Shown here: piece after piece, positions 1-16,283 of the stretch
Numbering within the stretch: the stretch's first letter is position 1
Layout: the number at the start of each line of letters is the position of its first letter
From: Nipponacmea schrenckii
Lineage: Eukaryota; Mollusca; Gastropoda; Lottiidae
Direction: 5' to 3'
Length of the DNA stretch: 64,000 nucleotides
Assembly: GCA_030562195.1 (NCBI GenBank)
Contig: JAUJPP010000005.1
Location: 5,576,826-5,640,825, forward strand
The notes under the pieces: generated by a model
Told to the model about the DNA's origin: nothing
Databases searched by the model: none
Seen by the model: the letters and a program-made list of their open reading frames with translations, nothing else
Translations under genes and position numbers: made by a program

Positions 1-788
1 TTCCGTGACCCCTACTCAGTCATTCCACATAGTGATTCTTAGAAACACCATTTCGTGTTCATTTTAAGATATTTTTAATAATAGTTAATACAGGTAGAGT
101 ATATTAAGGTTTGGCCTAGTTCGTGTCAATGTGAATAATTGTTGAGGCAGGTATATGAAGGTTTCGCCTAGGTATGAACAAGTGCAACATGTTAATGTTG
201 AGTATTTTGGTAAGGTATTTAAAACGACATATTAACCCATTGAAAGTCTCGTAAAAGTGTGAAACCTGTTTGTCCAAATATTGACATTATTGCAAGCTCA
301 AAGAAACTAGTCATATACGAGTATACTGATAACAGATTAATATGTATAAGCATTATAAGCCCGATATTTACTTTTTACACTAGGATAATAATCGGCAAGA
401 TTATTCCATAAAAAATTGATTTAAAGGTGTGAACACAGTTAGAAATGATAGACTCTGAATTAGTTTCTTACTATGAATTAAAATTAAAAAGGCTAATCCA
501 GTTGAATTTCAACACAAGCCCCTTTTTTTTAAGATTATTTAATTAAAGGTGTGAGGAATGATGGGTATTCCTAGCTTGCATTAAAGAGGCTAAGTTAAAT
601 AGCCAATCAGGGCTCTGGATGACAAGCATAACCATATAGTTATCAGTCTTTCTAGCAAGGGCTCTGTATTTGCAGAGGTAAAATTGAATTAAATTGCAAG
701 GGCATAGCACAGAAGAACTCAGCATTTTGAAACAGTTTTAATTCTAATAATTTAACAAACTTGACAATAAGTTAAAAACCAAACTTTA
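1..788. other. Left-edge flank, no gene seen
   Basis: AT-rich sequence downstream of the PDCD2L stop codon. It probably includes that gene's 3' untranslated region. The only open frame, on the minus strand at 543-725, has no family resemblance and no splice context, so I see no supported gene here. Confidence 0.5.
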
Positions 789-2999
789 TCAGATTTTGAA
801 TAGATGACTATCTGGATCTGACTGGACTAAACTGGTTTCCTCCAGTAATTTCTGGTTTGAAGACCAACAACTGTCTTTACAGGTAAAAATAATAACAGTT
901 CCAAATTCACTAGTATCACCTGAAATAGAGAATAGGCTATCATTTGGATTAAATGTTAGTTGTCCAATTTGCCACTGTGCTATCACCACTCTATAATCCA
1001 ATCTGCTACCAAGTGAGCAGTCAAATATGCTACTAAGTGAGTAGTCCAATATGCTAAAGACTGAGCTATCTCACTTCCTTTGCCCAAGATAATGCCACTG
1101 GGCCATTTCATTTCACCACCAATGTAAATTTTCAAGTGAAGTCTTACCATTTGAATTACGAAGATAGTTTACTAACGGTGGCATCAATTGTAGTTCAAAA
1201 ACACATGGGCTTTTACAGTTTGGACAAGTTACTTCCCTTTGTTGATCTTTAGACGGCTTGGTAATAAAAGATGATTCACCATTCCACTCGTATCTGGAAA
1301 AAACAAAAGAAATGGACATTGCCAACCTACATTGCCTGTAATCTAGATTATATTGAAGACAGACAACACTCTGCACTGTGCAATAAGGGAATCTTTTCCA
1401 GGTTAGCAGTGTCTGTTATTTTCATAGACATCCATCCCTAGAGTTTTGAAAATGGACTCATCTATACCACAATCTCTCATTAATAATGCATGTATGGAAG
1501 AGTTCAATGAACATTAAGGGGTGTAAACTTACCTTATACATTGTTCAGGGCATCTTTTCAATCTTTTAAAGAACTTATGTGAATGTTTATCTCCCTTTAT
1601 CTCTGACTTTTCGTACTCTTCTTGGGCACCTGACCCAGCTCCATCAACTCTGTCATTTTGGCTGAAATGGACAAAAAAAAAAAAAAAAACGATTATGCTC
1701 TATGTACTCTACTTCGTTAGAGACCTAATTCTTTAAGTTACATTCAAACTATGGGCTGTGGAAATGTAGGACCTGTTTCATGCAAGAATAACATCAAACC
1801 AGGAGTGATTTAATATTTCATAAAACAGCTATGCCTGATATCCAAGCCTACCTTTTAAACAAAGATTTTAGATCACTCCCACAATCCTTTTCATAATTCT
1901 TCAGTAGACTTTCAACTTCGATATTTTCTGTTTGAAAGTCACTTTCGTCAACTACACTCAAATAAAATGAATCAAACGGTACACCACTATGTTCTGATTT
2001 ATGATCTATCAATTGTTCTGTTTTATTATTATCACCAGCGGCCAACAGATCAAACACGTGTCTCACCGAATCCGTATCAATGTCAGGTGCGTCACTTTGT
2101 ACGATATTGGTCGTCTGCTGTGTTTCATCACTATGGTTACTATTATCATCTGATATGTCATCCACAATGTTTATTTGTTTAAATTGTAAATCAATTGAAT
2201 TGGAATTTGTGTCATTTTTGGTTGTCAGGGTAACAGAATCATCACCATCACCCCAGTCATCAGCATCATCACACCAATCTTTAGTATCCATGGTAACTGT
2301 TGCTTTGGAATCACCCCAATCATCTTCCTGTACACCCCAGCTAATTGGTTTCATCACGTCCCCACTTGTAGGTTTCAAACTCTCATCCTGGACTTGACTT
2401 CGCTGGACTCTCCAACTGCAAAATAAAAATCAAAGAATGAATTTCACAATGGGTCAATCAACATCAAAGCAAAGGGCAGAGACTGTAGGACCTCCATGTT
2501 GTTATGGAAAAATCAAAATGAAAGTAAAGGGTCTTACCTCTGAGGTTTATTCCAACATGATCTGGTAGAACATGTAGATATATATAGCACTCTATGATAC
2601 ACAGAACCTTTCAGAGGACAGTACACTTGAATAACCAGTTTCATTCTCCTTCGACATACTGAACAGACTGGCAGTTCACAATTCTTCAACATCCAGTCCT
2701 ATAATCAACAGAATTTAAAAGATAACAAAGGCTCTTTCCTACTTGAAATTCTCACTGGCATAGATTAGGCCACTAATGCCCTTATTTCAAGCCACAAAAC
2801 CCTGCACTATCCAGTGAACACAGGTATATTTGTAAGGTGTATTGGGCTGTAGACACTTTAAAATTCAAAATTATTTTGACTCAAAACGACAACGCCAATA
2901 AATGAAACTTACCGGCTCTCCACCTATTTTATTGGTGTCCCAGGACAACGCAGTATTTAGGGGAATTTCTCCGTCTGGTATCCCAAGCAATGAACTCAT
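789..2999 (-). CDS. PDCD2L: Programmed cell death 2-like protein (PDCD2L)
   Basis: Six coding exons on the minus strand: 2999-2913, 2698-2538, 2415-1852, 1661-1533, 1293-1148 and 919-789. All have GT-AG borders and join into 405 codons in frame; the human protein is about 358 residues. PDCD2 and PDCD2L are cytosolic factors tied to ribosomal protein handling, with PDCD2 known as an RPS2 chaperone. The N-terminal exon carries GIPDGEIP. Exon 2 has paired cysteines (CSVCRR) followed by VQVYCPL, as in the zinc-binding N-terminus. Exon 3 has the acidic WCDDADDWGDGDD stretch matching the human WCEGADDWG region. Exons 4-6 form the PDCD2 C-terminal domain: FFKRLKRCPEQCIRYEWNGE, CPNCKSPCVFELQLMPPLV, then FGTVIIFTCKDSCW. 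The extra length is an Asn/Asp/Thr-rich insertion in exon 3. The start follows the family N-terminus. The gene lies 1.5 kb from the end of the next gene on the same strand. Confidence 0.93.
960..1085 (-). repeat. tRNA-like repeat fragment in last PDCD2L intron
   Basis: On the minus strand this intronic block contains GATAGCTCAGTC and short repeats around 'agtgagcag' and 'agtgagtag'. It resembles the 48-bp tandem unit at 21.7-22.2 kb, so it is probably an isolated relative of that family. Confidence 0.35.
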
Positions 3000-4469
3000 T
3001 TTAATGTTTAAAATCAGTGAATTTTTGTGAAAAAAAGAAAATTGACATAAGCACACGTGGGTTTGTTTTTCATCTATATACTCTTCATTCCTTCAACGCT
3101 GAAGAACGGGTTTGATTAAAGGGACGCTACTCTTAATTTAGCTCCAGACCACAACTTATTCACATTACAAAAAGTTTTTCTTTGTTTTGCCAAATTTGTG
3201 GCATTTTAACTGGCATAAAGCATAATTCCACAAGCTTAGATTATTTCTGCACCAATTTTAGTTAAGTGGCCATAAATAGAGACAAAATCCAGTTAGATAT
3301 AGCCATTGATGTGAAATCATACAAGGGGTAGGGAGAGCCAAGGATTTTCATTGCTTTGATTAGGAATGGGCACACACCCATCTCAAATAGAATTACAAAA
3401 TTGTTGTAGGCCTAGGCCCGTAGCCAGTCTGCATAACTAGAGGGGCATCCATTATTGTGAGGGGGGAATAAATGACATTCTAGGATTGAAGACTATCAAA
3501 AGAATTTTCAAGGAGGCAAGAATGATTCCAGGAGCATAGATAACAAGCAATATTTTCAATTTCAACCTATTACAATCTGTGTCTAATACCTGGACTGCAT
3601 ACCTGGACTACCTTTCAAGACCCATTAGAGAATAAAAGCATCCATTCCAGATTGATAGAATTTATTGTAGAGCAAAAAAAAGACAGGATAATAAGATCAA
3701 TTTGGTAGTCAAGAACTACAAGACAATTTTTAAAAGAATTCAGAAGCTACATCTCTTCTAATAGAACTGAACATATGGTACATGAGAAAAATAATTCTTT
3801 TCTTGTGATGTACATAGAACATCAGTCAACATTTGTAAATAAATTATAAAGAAAAACTAAACTTGAAAATTCTACAGAAAAAAAAGATTCTCCTTTCTGC
3901 AAAATTAAAACATTTTTACAAACTGGTGTTTATTTTTAAATTCTTTTTCCAATTTTTAGAATCATTTTCAAGTAGCGGTCAAATCTACTGAATGCTTTTT
4001 ATTTTCAAATAATTTTAGAAATATGGTTTTTTAATTCATTCAAATTCAATGCAGATAGGACTGTAAGTTTAGTTATTTTTTTGCGTGTTTTTTTTTTTCA
4101 AATTCTGAATAAGTTATCTTTTATTTCGAATAAATTTTTGTGAGGTTTCACAACCCAAAAGGTTCCATTTTTGTTCTCAATTTCTCAATAATTTTGCTAT
4201 TTTTTTTTAATCATCTAATTGTTACAAAGTTTTACTATTTTTTAATTAAATTTCAGAATTTGTATTTTTTTATTTTTTTTGGGTAGTTGGGAAACGTCGC
4301 TTCTAAACATCATTACTTCAGCTTTAATGAAATGAATTCAAATTTTTTAGACAATTTGTTTTGGTAATTCTACATTTTACATTTGAAATAAACCAAACCA
4401 TTATAAACTTTGTAATTCAGATATCTTAGCATCCATAACGAGTTTTCCATCCTAATCATCCAAGGGAAG
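3000..4469. other. PDCD2L-PABPC spacer, including probable PABPC 3' UTR
   Basis: The first part (3000 to about 3600) is upstream of PDCD2L and has no clear open frame. From about 3650 to 4469 the sequence is very AT-rich and T-rich on the + strand, and probably is the 3' untranslated region of the minus-strand PABPC. A TTTATT near 3660 reads AATAAA on the minus strand and could be its poly(A) signal. No gene is seen. Confidence 0.45.
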
Positions 4470-8707
<4,238 letters not shown>

Positions 8708-8818
8708 TCAAAAAATATGGTGATAAAATTTTACAAATGGCGGACTTGTTACACTTCTTGTTTCTTCGTTTATGTTCTTCTTTCTTGCTTCCCTCGCTTG
8801 CTTACCGTTTCAACCAAC

Positions 8819-8910
8819 TAATTTTTCTGTAGTTTTTAAAGTTTTGCTGATTTTTTTGGTATTTTTCAAGATTTTATGCTTTTTTTATATATTTTTTTTA
8901 AGAAAATGAT
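8819..8910 (-). promoter_or_regulatory. A-rich 5' leader of PABPC, candidate autoregulatory element
   Basis: Read on the minus strand, about 140-230 bases upstream of the PABPC start is a run of A-tracts such as AAAAAAAA, AAAAAAAGC, GAAAAATACC and CCAAAAAAATC. Vertebrate PABPC1 mRNA carries an A-rich tract in its 5' UTR that PABP itself binds to repress translation. Position and composition fit, but the transcription start is not proven from sequence. Confidence 0.5.
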
Positions 8911-9210
8911 TGAAAATCGTGAAGTAGGAAGTTTAGTCCCACAACACGTGCAATCGGCGGAGCAGTATTCACGTCCTCGAGACTGAATCACACAGCCCCA
9001 TGCTTTATATAGTTTTACTACTGATTATACATACGATACACAAAATAGTACCATGGTAATCCATCGTTAATCCCCAATGACTTTTTCATTAGACCCTTTT
9101 ATAATCTTAATCCATTTAAGTTGAATGAATATTCCTAATTTAATCATGAAATGTTGTTTTAATTACCGTCAAAGTCATTAATTAATCTTCGTATTACTCC
9201 GCTAAAATTC

Positions 9211-9237
9211 TGACGTCACAACAATACCGTCACGTCA
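9211..9237. promoter_or_regulatory. CRE palindrome plus second CRE-like site upstream of PABPC
   Basis: TGACGTCA at 9211-9218 is a perfect CREB/ATF palindrome. A second GTCACGTCAC block follows at about 9228-9237. They lie about 530 bases upstream of the PABPC start codon. A CACGTG E-box lies closer, near 8945. Functional use is inferred only from motif and position. Confidence 0.35.
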
Positions 9238-9260
9238 CAAGTCACGAGACATTAATGAAT

Positions 9261-12138
9261 GAATGAATGGAATTTACTAGCAAGGCGATTATGTTTCAAG
9301 CTATTAGGCCTAAGCTTGAATTAAAGTCAACGCTTAGAAATCTATTCAATTGTTGTCAACGCCAGGATATTTTTAGTTCATGTTTTAATAATAATGCAAG
9401 AAATGATCACCAGCCTATGGACTGAATTATCAATTTGTATAGGGATTAAGGAATACGTGCGAGAAGAACTGAGGGGGGGGGGGGGGGCTGAATCTGTGAT
9501 AAATTTAGGCGAATGCTAAAAAAGATTTGCAAATTACACATGGGCAAAGGAACGATGAATAACTTGAAGATGTATTGGTCAAATATATGAATGAAAAGAT
9601 ATTGAGCGAGTGTGTGTAAAATGAAGAGACGTGGGGAGCGCTTTTATCAAACTCGTTGAAGATACAGTCTGCACCCCACGGGTCTAAAGCACAGCTTGAA
9701 CATGTCTAAGTTGTCAGACGGTTGTAAAAGGAATATATAAGTAATATAAATGTCGGTTGTGAGTAAAAATCATGAGGGACCCCTCGGAGAAGATTATATA
9801 GCGACGCCTCAAGCCATAGACGACTAACTATAAAATTATCTGGCGAAGTGAGTGAACGACGTACGGCTTACTTAGCTATAACATAAAACAATAAACGCTT
9901 TTATCGAAGAATCTTGAGTCTAAATCACCAGCCTAGGGCTTTCTATAATCGTTATCAACTTTAGTCAGTGTTTCGGTTCACCCTCGGGATTTGAAATTAA
10001 TACTCTTTTTTCTTCGACAAGTTTAAAGTATTTGATGTTGATTATTGAACTACAAAAGGTGGTACTTTAGTTCAATACAATGTATGATAGAATATTTTTA
10101 CAAGTCATGTGATAAACGCCTAGTTATTTAACAATATTTGGATTGATTCGGGTTGATATTTCACTGGTATTCGGTTTCACGATCGTTTTACGAAAAGGGA
10201 AACGTGTTAATTCTAATGGTCAAGATCCGCCTTCTAAGGTATTAATTGCGTTTTAAGGGAAATAACTCAAGTATAGATATGAATTGGCTAAAGACAACAG
10301 TTAATTCTTTTTTTTTTTAAAAGCCAGATAAGCTTGTGATTTATAGTTCATGTTAACGGTCTTCCCTCCGTCAGTGATGCGCAGGTCAGAGGGACACGAA
10401 GAATGAAAGTGTCATTTACATGGGACGAAATGCACAAGAGTTGATAATCAAAAACAAGGAGGCTAATCCTGCTGTCCTGGCAATTTTCCCTCATTGCACA
10501 CTACATGCTGTTACAAAAAGAAAAGAATAAGATTTTTCTGTCATACTTGATTTAAAGTATGTATTTATTATTCAATATACAGGCTTTTCTAGAATATTTT
10601 AATGACTATTTATTAATTAGTTATTAATTAGACTATTGTAAGAAATAGAACAAAGAAAAATTAATTGAAATTTTAAATAAATCTGCATGTAATTACAGTT
10701 CAACAATAAGATAAGTAATTCTGAAAACTTTGAAAATGAGACTTCTTGAGAGAAGAAATTTGAAGGGAAATAATCAATAAAATCAAGGAATTGAAAATAC
10801 AAGTAATTTTAATGACAAATGGGAGTAGTACACACAAATATTTCCATTATATAATCTATTAGACTTATAAAACACAACCAAAATCCTCATATCAGAGTTT
10901 TTCTTGTAATAAATTTTAACTCAAGAGCGGTATTTCAATATAATATTCCACCCTTAAGATAAATCTTTTTTTGATAATATTTTGAGAAAGAAAAGTTCCT
11001 TGACAAATGAAGTCATTGGTGTGTACTAGCCCAGGCCCTAAAACATTTCTACAAATTCTAACTTTGAAAAAACTGAAAAATAGGACTAGATTGAGAATCT
11101 GTCTATAAACTATCTGATTGAGGTAGATCCCATTAAAATCGCGAATTTAGAACAAAAAAAAAAAAATAAATGTTGAGAAATGTTTTTAAAAATAAATCCT
11201 GTAGCACTAACCCTTTCAAAAAAAAAAAAAAAGAATTAAAAAAAAATAACAAAATAGTATAAATAAATAACAGGTCAAAACTCCCATCATTTTCAAAATT
11301 TTCTTTCAAAAAGAGAAATTAGAAACTGAAGAAAACTGAAATTATGCCTAAATTTATAAATTCACAGATTTTAAGAAAAAAAAACATAAGAAAAGATTCA
11401 ATTTAAGTAGAAGACCGTTCCTTAGGTTTAAAAAAATTACAAAACTACTTAAAAAGTTTAAAAGAATTCTTAAAATTGATCAACGAATGAATTAAAATTT
11501 ATTTAATTTTTATTCAATATTTCTAAATGCGAACACAACGTTTTGAACACGAACTTATTAAAATATGGAGAAAATATATTTAGCTGAAGCCAAAAGTGTT
11601 AGGCAAATTCAAACAAACACAATAAATTTTGAAGCTTTAGTTTTTAAAAGTGCGTTTGAGCCAAACAGAGTTAGAATACAAGAAATATAGATTTGAATTT
11701 GAAAGATATTTGATAAAATTTAAATGCAAATATAACCCGAATTAAAGTAAACATTAAAACTTTAAAATTTGAACTTGAAGGCACAATGTGATTTGAAATT
11801 TGGTTTAACAAAAATGACTGACTGGTTAATCCTAGCTTTTGACTTGTTCATCAAGACCTAGGTCCATCTGTGACGAAAAGGTCTTCATCCTAAACCAGAA
11901 TTAAGCAGGTGGCCATTTTAAGTTTAAAATCAGTTGGTGAAACTACAATGATTAAATATTTCGAAGAAGCCTGTTTTTAAATGTTGGTCTACAACTTCCA
12001 AAAATCTTTACTGTAAATATAGCTGCAAAATATTTTTGGAGGGTAGGTCACAATTCTTTTGCAACTTTGAATATTTGCAAAGCTTCTGCAATTGAGGAGG
12101 ATATTTGCTGTAAAGATTTTCAGAAGCGTGTGCCTGGT
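9261..12138. other. Gene-free spacer between PABPC and MTHFSD
   Basis: About 2.9 kb without a supportable gene. A poly-G run lies near 9473-9487. The section 10.5-12.1 kb is strongly AT-rich with many A-runs and probably contains the 3' UTR of the minus-strand MTHFSD. The open frame at 10617-10802 is low-complexity and rejected. Confidence 0.5.
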
Positions 12139-14943
12139 TTAATCTTCTGAAGCTGGTTGATCATGACTTTCAGAAGTCTTATCTGAAGTTGACCTCCGAC
12201 CTCCAGTTGCCTTCTCGACCTTGAGGTCACGACCTTTAATATTCAAATTCTGTAAAGCCTCCAGAGCACTTTCGGCCTCATCTTGCTTTTGGAATTGTAA
12301 GAAAGCGTGGCCATTGCTGCCGTGCCAAACAACTCGGAGTGGTTGAACATCTCGATCATGAATATCTTTCTTGAATTCACTGACTCTTAATGACCTTGGT
12401 AACCCACCGACATAAACAGATGTGTTAGTTTGGTTAGGTCGTCGTCGAGGACGAGGTCGTTGTCGAGGATTATTCTCTTTCTCAGACTTTCCACCTTCAC
12501 CATCACTTGATCTACTATCACCCTTGTCACGTCCTTTACGGTCATTTCTTGGACGTCTAGGTTTCTTGTCCTCGCCCCCTTCTTCTCCACCACTCTCGCT
12601 AGTTCGGGATGTAGTTCTTCGTCCTCGCATCCTACGATTGTTGTAGGGTCGTCGGTTACGTCTAGGTGGAGTGAATTTTGGGCGTGGTTCTGGATCAATC
12701 TCTCCGAGTTTCACATTTACTCCTTTCTTCTCATCCTTCTCCCTTAGCAACTGCAACACTGGGATCCTTTCCAAGTATCTGAAAACGAAAACTGCCGTTT
12801 TTATTGACATGACAGGAGTTTTACATCCTACATTTCTGCACCAGCAGTGTGCAATGAGTGAAGTTAACCAAAACAGCAGGGAATAAGCCTCTTCTCTAAT
12901 GCCTCCTGCATCAGACAAATCACAGCATAAGACAATAATGTGTAGATCAAAATTAATTTTAGGCATTTCAAAATGCAGCTTACCTTTCCGTGAGTTTAGA
13001 CCAGATTATACCAGACGGTTTTGGTTTTGGACACTTAGTCTCGATGATCCTATCAGGCAGGACAATGTAGTCTACAGTCACGTCTTGTTCTTCCAGTATA
13101 TTAGCTGGTATCTCTTGTAACTGGACCTCATCTACGATAGTCACCACTGGCGTGTTTCTAGTAATATACCCAGCATTCAACATCATAGCGTATTCTAGAT
13201 CGCCATAACCTTCACCTTTACCCAATCGGTATCCTAGAAACCAAAAATATTCTCCTTAAATTTGTGTTTTAAATCTTAAACAGTTAACTTGTCACCTACC
13301 AACCAAAATTTTGTGTGAACATAAATACCTTAACTAGCAGATGAAGCAAGGGAGATTATTCTCTAGAATCTGTTCTTTCCCACCCCACTGAAACAACTAG
13401 ACTGTTCCCTTTAATATCAATTCCCACCATTACCATGGATATAAAAGTATGGTATAACACACTTCTTTAATAACAAGGTATATAAAGAAGTGAGTTCAGC
13501 TTATACCATAACCTATTCACTTGTGTTAGTTAATATATGATCTCGGCTTCTTAATGTGGTACAAATATCAGCCTTTACCTTGTTCAGAAACACAGCAAGA
13601 CCCAATGATGATCAGATCAATTTTCAAAACATCATCTAACTCTAATGTCTGACTGTTTTCTCCCATACCCTACAAATAAATTAATTTACAATAATTCATA
13701 CTTTGAAATCAATTGTTACACTAGGCTGAACTTTCAATAAAGACATCTTTACAAGGCATCAAACTTCATCTTATACCTTGACTGCAATAGCTCATAGATC
13801 CACATCACTTCATTTACAAATTCTGTGATAAAAGAAGATGGATATTGCTGTCAAGGTATTAGCAAACTATGAGTTAACCTAAGCAGGCAAGCTCTTAACT
13901 AACTGAGCCACTGAAGCTCAAATGATATTAAATGAAATAACTTACCAGAGCCTGTGCATACGGTTTCAAATCATCAGGTTTGGTGTCAGGTGGTGGAACA
14001 ATCTTACTCAACAAACCTGTCTTCTTGCCTGGGGTAGGAACCAAAACTGTCTTACCACCCTAAATAAATACACAAAAAAATCATTATAAAACCACAAAAC
14101 TCACAGAGAACTGGACGGGGTTTTTTAAAATTCCTCCCCAAAATTTTTTGGGAAAAAATCCAAATAAACCCCTTTACAATATCCAATTCTTGAAAAACCC
14201 AAAAATTTAAGATGACTTGTGCCATTTTCTTGGGGTTAAAAGATCAATGGTTGACCTCTAAATTAGCAAGAATTAGTCCCTAAGGCTTACCTGTAGAGCC
14301 AGAAGTCGAGCTTGTTCTTGGGGTTTGTCAGTGTTAATCTTAATCACTTTAGCATTCTGAAAAACATCCAACTCGGCTGCTTTCTTACTTGCTTCACCGG
14401 ATGTCTGAAAAATACAAAGTTCAGAGGTCAAAGGTTCAGAGGTCACTGGTAGAAAGGTCATGAGAGGGTACAGTGGTAACAAGTAACCTAACAAGAAATA
14501 TGCTTACCTTCACATTAGGGATACGATGATAAACTGGAAGTGGAAAGTTGGCCAGTTTTTCATTGTTGATCTTATCCCAAACCTTCTTACGGATACCCCA
14601 TTTGGAATCCTCTGAAAAACAAACAATAAAAAATGCTAATTAAACTCCAACTCCACCAAATGGAGTTTTACATCCTAATCTTCTGCACCTTATGGGCTAA
14701 TGAAGACAGGAAACTCAAAGAATAAAAGAAAGTTGATCAATTCCAAGGAGAAGTAAATCATAAAAGCTCAATTTTTTCACCCTGTTTAAGCAAATGAACT
14801 AATCCATATACTGCATCATATTGAATAAGAAAAGCAGCTTTGTAGGGGAATCCATTTAAGATTGAGGGTATTCAACAAGTATTCAATACTGTACCTGGAT
14901 AGGTTTTAGGTTTGGGGTCAGCTTGGTTGTTGCTCGCTGACAT
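12139..14943 (-). CDS. MTHFSD: Methenyltetrahydrofolate synthase domain-containing protein (MTHFSD)
   Basis: Seven coding exons: 14943-14895, 14611-14508, 14404-14291, 14059-13946, 13669-13579, 13233-12984 and 12778-12139. They join in frame to 453 residues; human MTHFSD is about 383. Residues about 15-250 form the 5-formyltetrahydrofolate cyclo-ligase-like fold: [20 protein letters not shown]-like [14 protein letters not shown], and [16 protein letters not shown], which matches the conserved G-x-G-x-G-Y-x-D motif of the family. A basic low-complexity segment follows ([17 protein letters not shown], then Arg/Lys/Ser/Glu-rich), and then a C-terminal RRM at about 361-431 ([14 protein letters not shown] to LKVEKA). 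The cyclo-ligase plus RRM combination is diagnostic of MTHFSD and suggests RNA binding rather than plain folate metabolism. The Arg-rich insertion explains the extra length. The gene is divergent from NCKIPSD, with 1.3 kb between start codons. Confidence 0.93.
13880..13925 (-). repeat. SINE-like tRNA-head fragment in an MTHFSD intron
   Basis: On the minus strand this intronic stretch reads TGGCTCAGTTAGTTAAGAG, close to a tRNA A-box, followed by GCTTGC. The same combination occurs in the element at 30.34-30.55 kb inside IRS. It is probably a decayed copy of one tRNA-derived family. Confidence 0.45.
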
Positions 14944-16283
14944 ATTGTCTTTAGTCAATCTCAACTGTTAGTTTAGTTTAGTTAAAGTTTTTCTGAAAAA
15001 ATTAGAGATTTTAGGTGAAGCCATTTGGTAGAAGAGAAATGAAAGGGTTTTGAGACCTACTTTGGCTTTTAAATTTCCAAATTTTAAGCGATCATATCTT
15101 ACTGATTAACTTTACCCAATATCGACTTAATTAGCGTGATTAAATTTTTGAACAAATGATGTATTGAGGGATAAAAGTCAACTGTTCTTTAACAGAGCAA
15201 GTTGCTTTGTGTTATGAAACACAATATGCCTAAAAGCACATTGAATTTCAAAAGTCAGCCACCTTTTAATTCAGTTTAATTACCGTAACACACAATATAT
15301 TACAATAGGCAATTTAAAACCAAGCAAATGAGCACTGCATTCAGTTACAATTAATTAGCTCCCACTCCCAGTTCTATACAAGTACTACAAGGATTGGGCT
15401 AAGGGTGGTTTATTGTTTCCAGACCCAAATAATTTTCAGAACCAATATCTTTCCACACAATAATGACAATGCATCATTGCAAGTGCTAAAAAGATTTGCA
15501 GTTTTCTTTGAATTTGAAAAAGACCCATGCAACTAAGTTCTTAGAGAGAAGTAAAGCAATTGTTTTCTTTAAACCCATCCATCATTTTTGATTATTCGAA
15601 TTATACAACTAAAGGAATGCGGTTATATTTAATCTCATCTCAATAGATTCTATAAATAGACAAACTCGACAAGCGGCCTCCCTCTTCCAAACCCGCAAGC
15701 AAAATTCTCAAAAACCGGTCACAACTATTCTCATATTTCAATCAAAAATTCTTGACAATCCTGCCAAGAAACACCCCGCATTTTGATATTTTAGAAAACT
15801 AAGGCAGACGCTTTCTTCAAATATTGCATTTTTCGGACGAATTATGGAGCAAAAGAATATGAAAATCAAATTTTTATCCAGCAACGTGGCATTCTTCTAT
15901 ACTTACACAGAGCTGCCATTAGCATTGAACAGATACCGTAAAAAAATTCCATGACACGAATTAAAAATCTCAAATGAAAAACGAAATAAAGTTGTTTGAA
16001 CCCAATTTTTGTTAAAACAGGAGATAAATAAATTCAAATAAATGTCATTGAATGGAGGGTGATTTAGAATCGAATCTTTATTGATGAAAAAAGTTATTTT
16101 AACAGAAGAAATGAAAATAAAAAATTTGAAAAATCTGTGCATGTGAGTTACGTCCCCTTGGAACTTCCGGTAATGGCGGAATAATAAATGAGAAATTAGA
16201 ATTTTATTGATTTTTGGTCGATTTAAAGACATTGTGGTTGTATTAATAGCTGACAGCTTGTGGATTCGACCTGAAAACTTCCA
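14944..16283. other. Divergent intergenic region between MTHFSD and NCKIPSD
   Basis: About 1.34 kb separates two divergent start codons, so it should hold both promoters. It is AT-rich with no obvious TATA arrangement. A minus-strand open frame of 167 codons (15903-16406) runs through it and into NCKIPSD, but its translation is low-complexity (Phe/Ile/Asn-rich) and it has no recognisable domain. Confidence 0.5.

Noticed and set aside
1967..2397. Plus-strand frames opposite PDCD2L exon 3
   Set aside because: Shadows of the real minus-strand exon, which is supported by family motifs and splice phase.
10330..10520. Possible small RNA (H/ACA snoRNA or microRNA) near the ATTGCACACTACATGCTGTT segment
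   Set aside because: No convincing hairpin pair or box arrangement could be made by eye, so there was too little to call it.
12422..12646. Plus-strand Ser/Pro/Arg-rich frame
   Set aside because: Antisense of the Arg/Glu-rich segment of MTHFSD.
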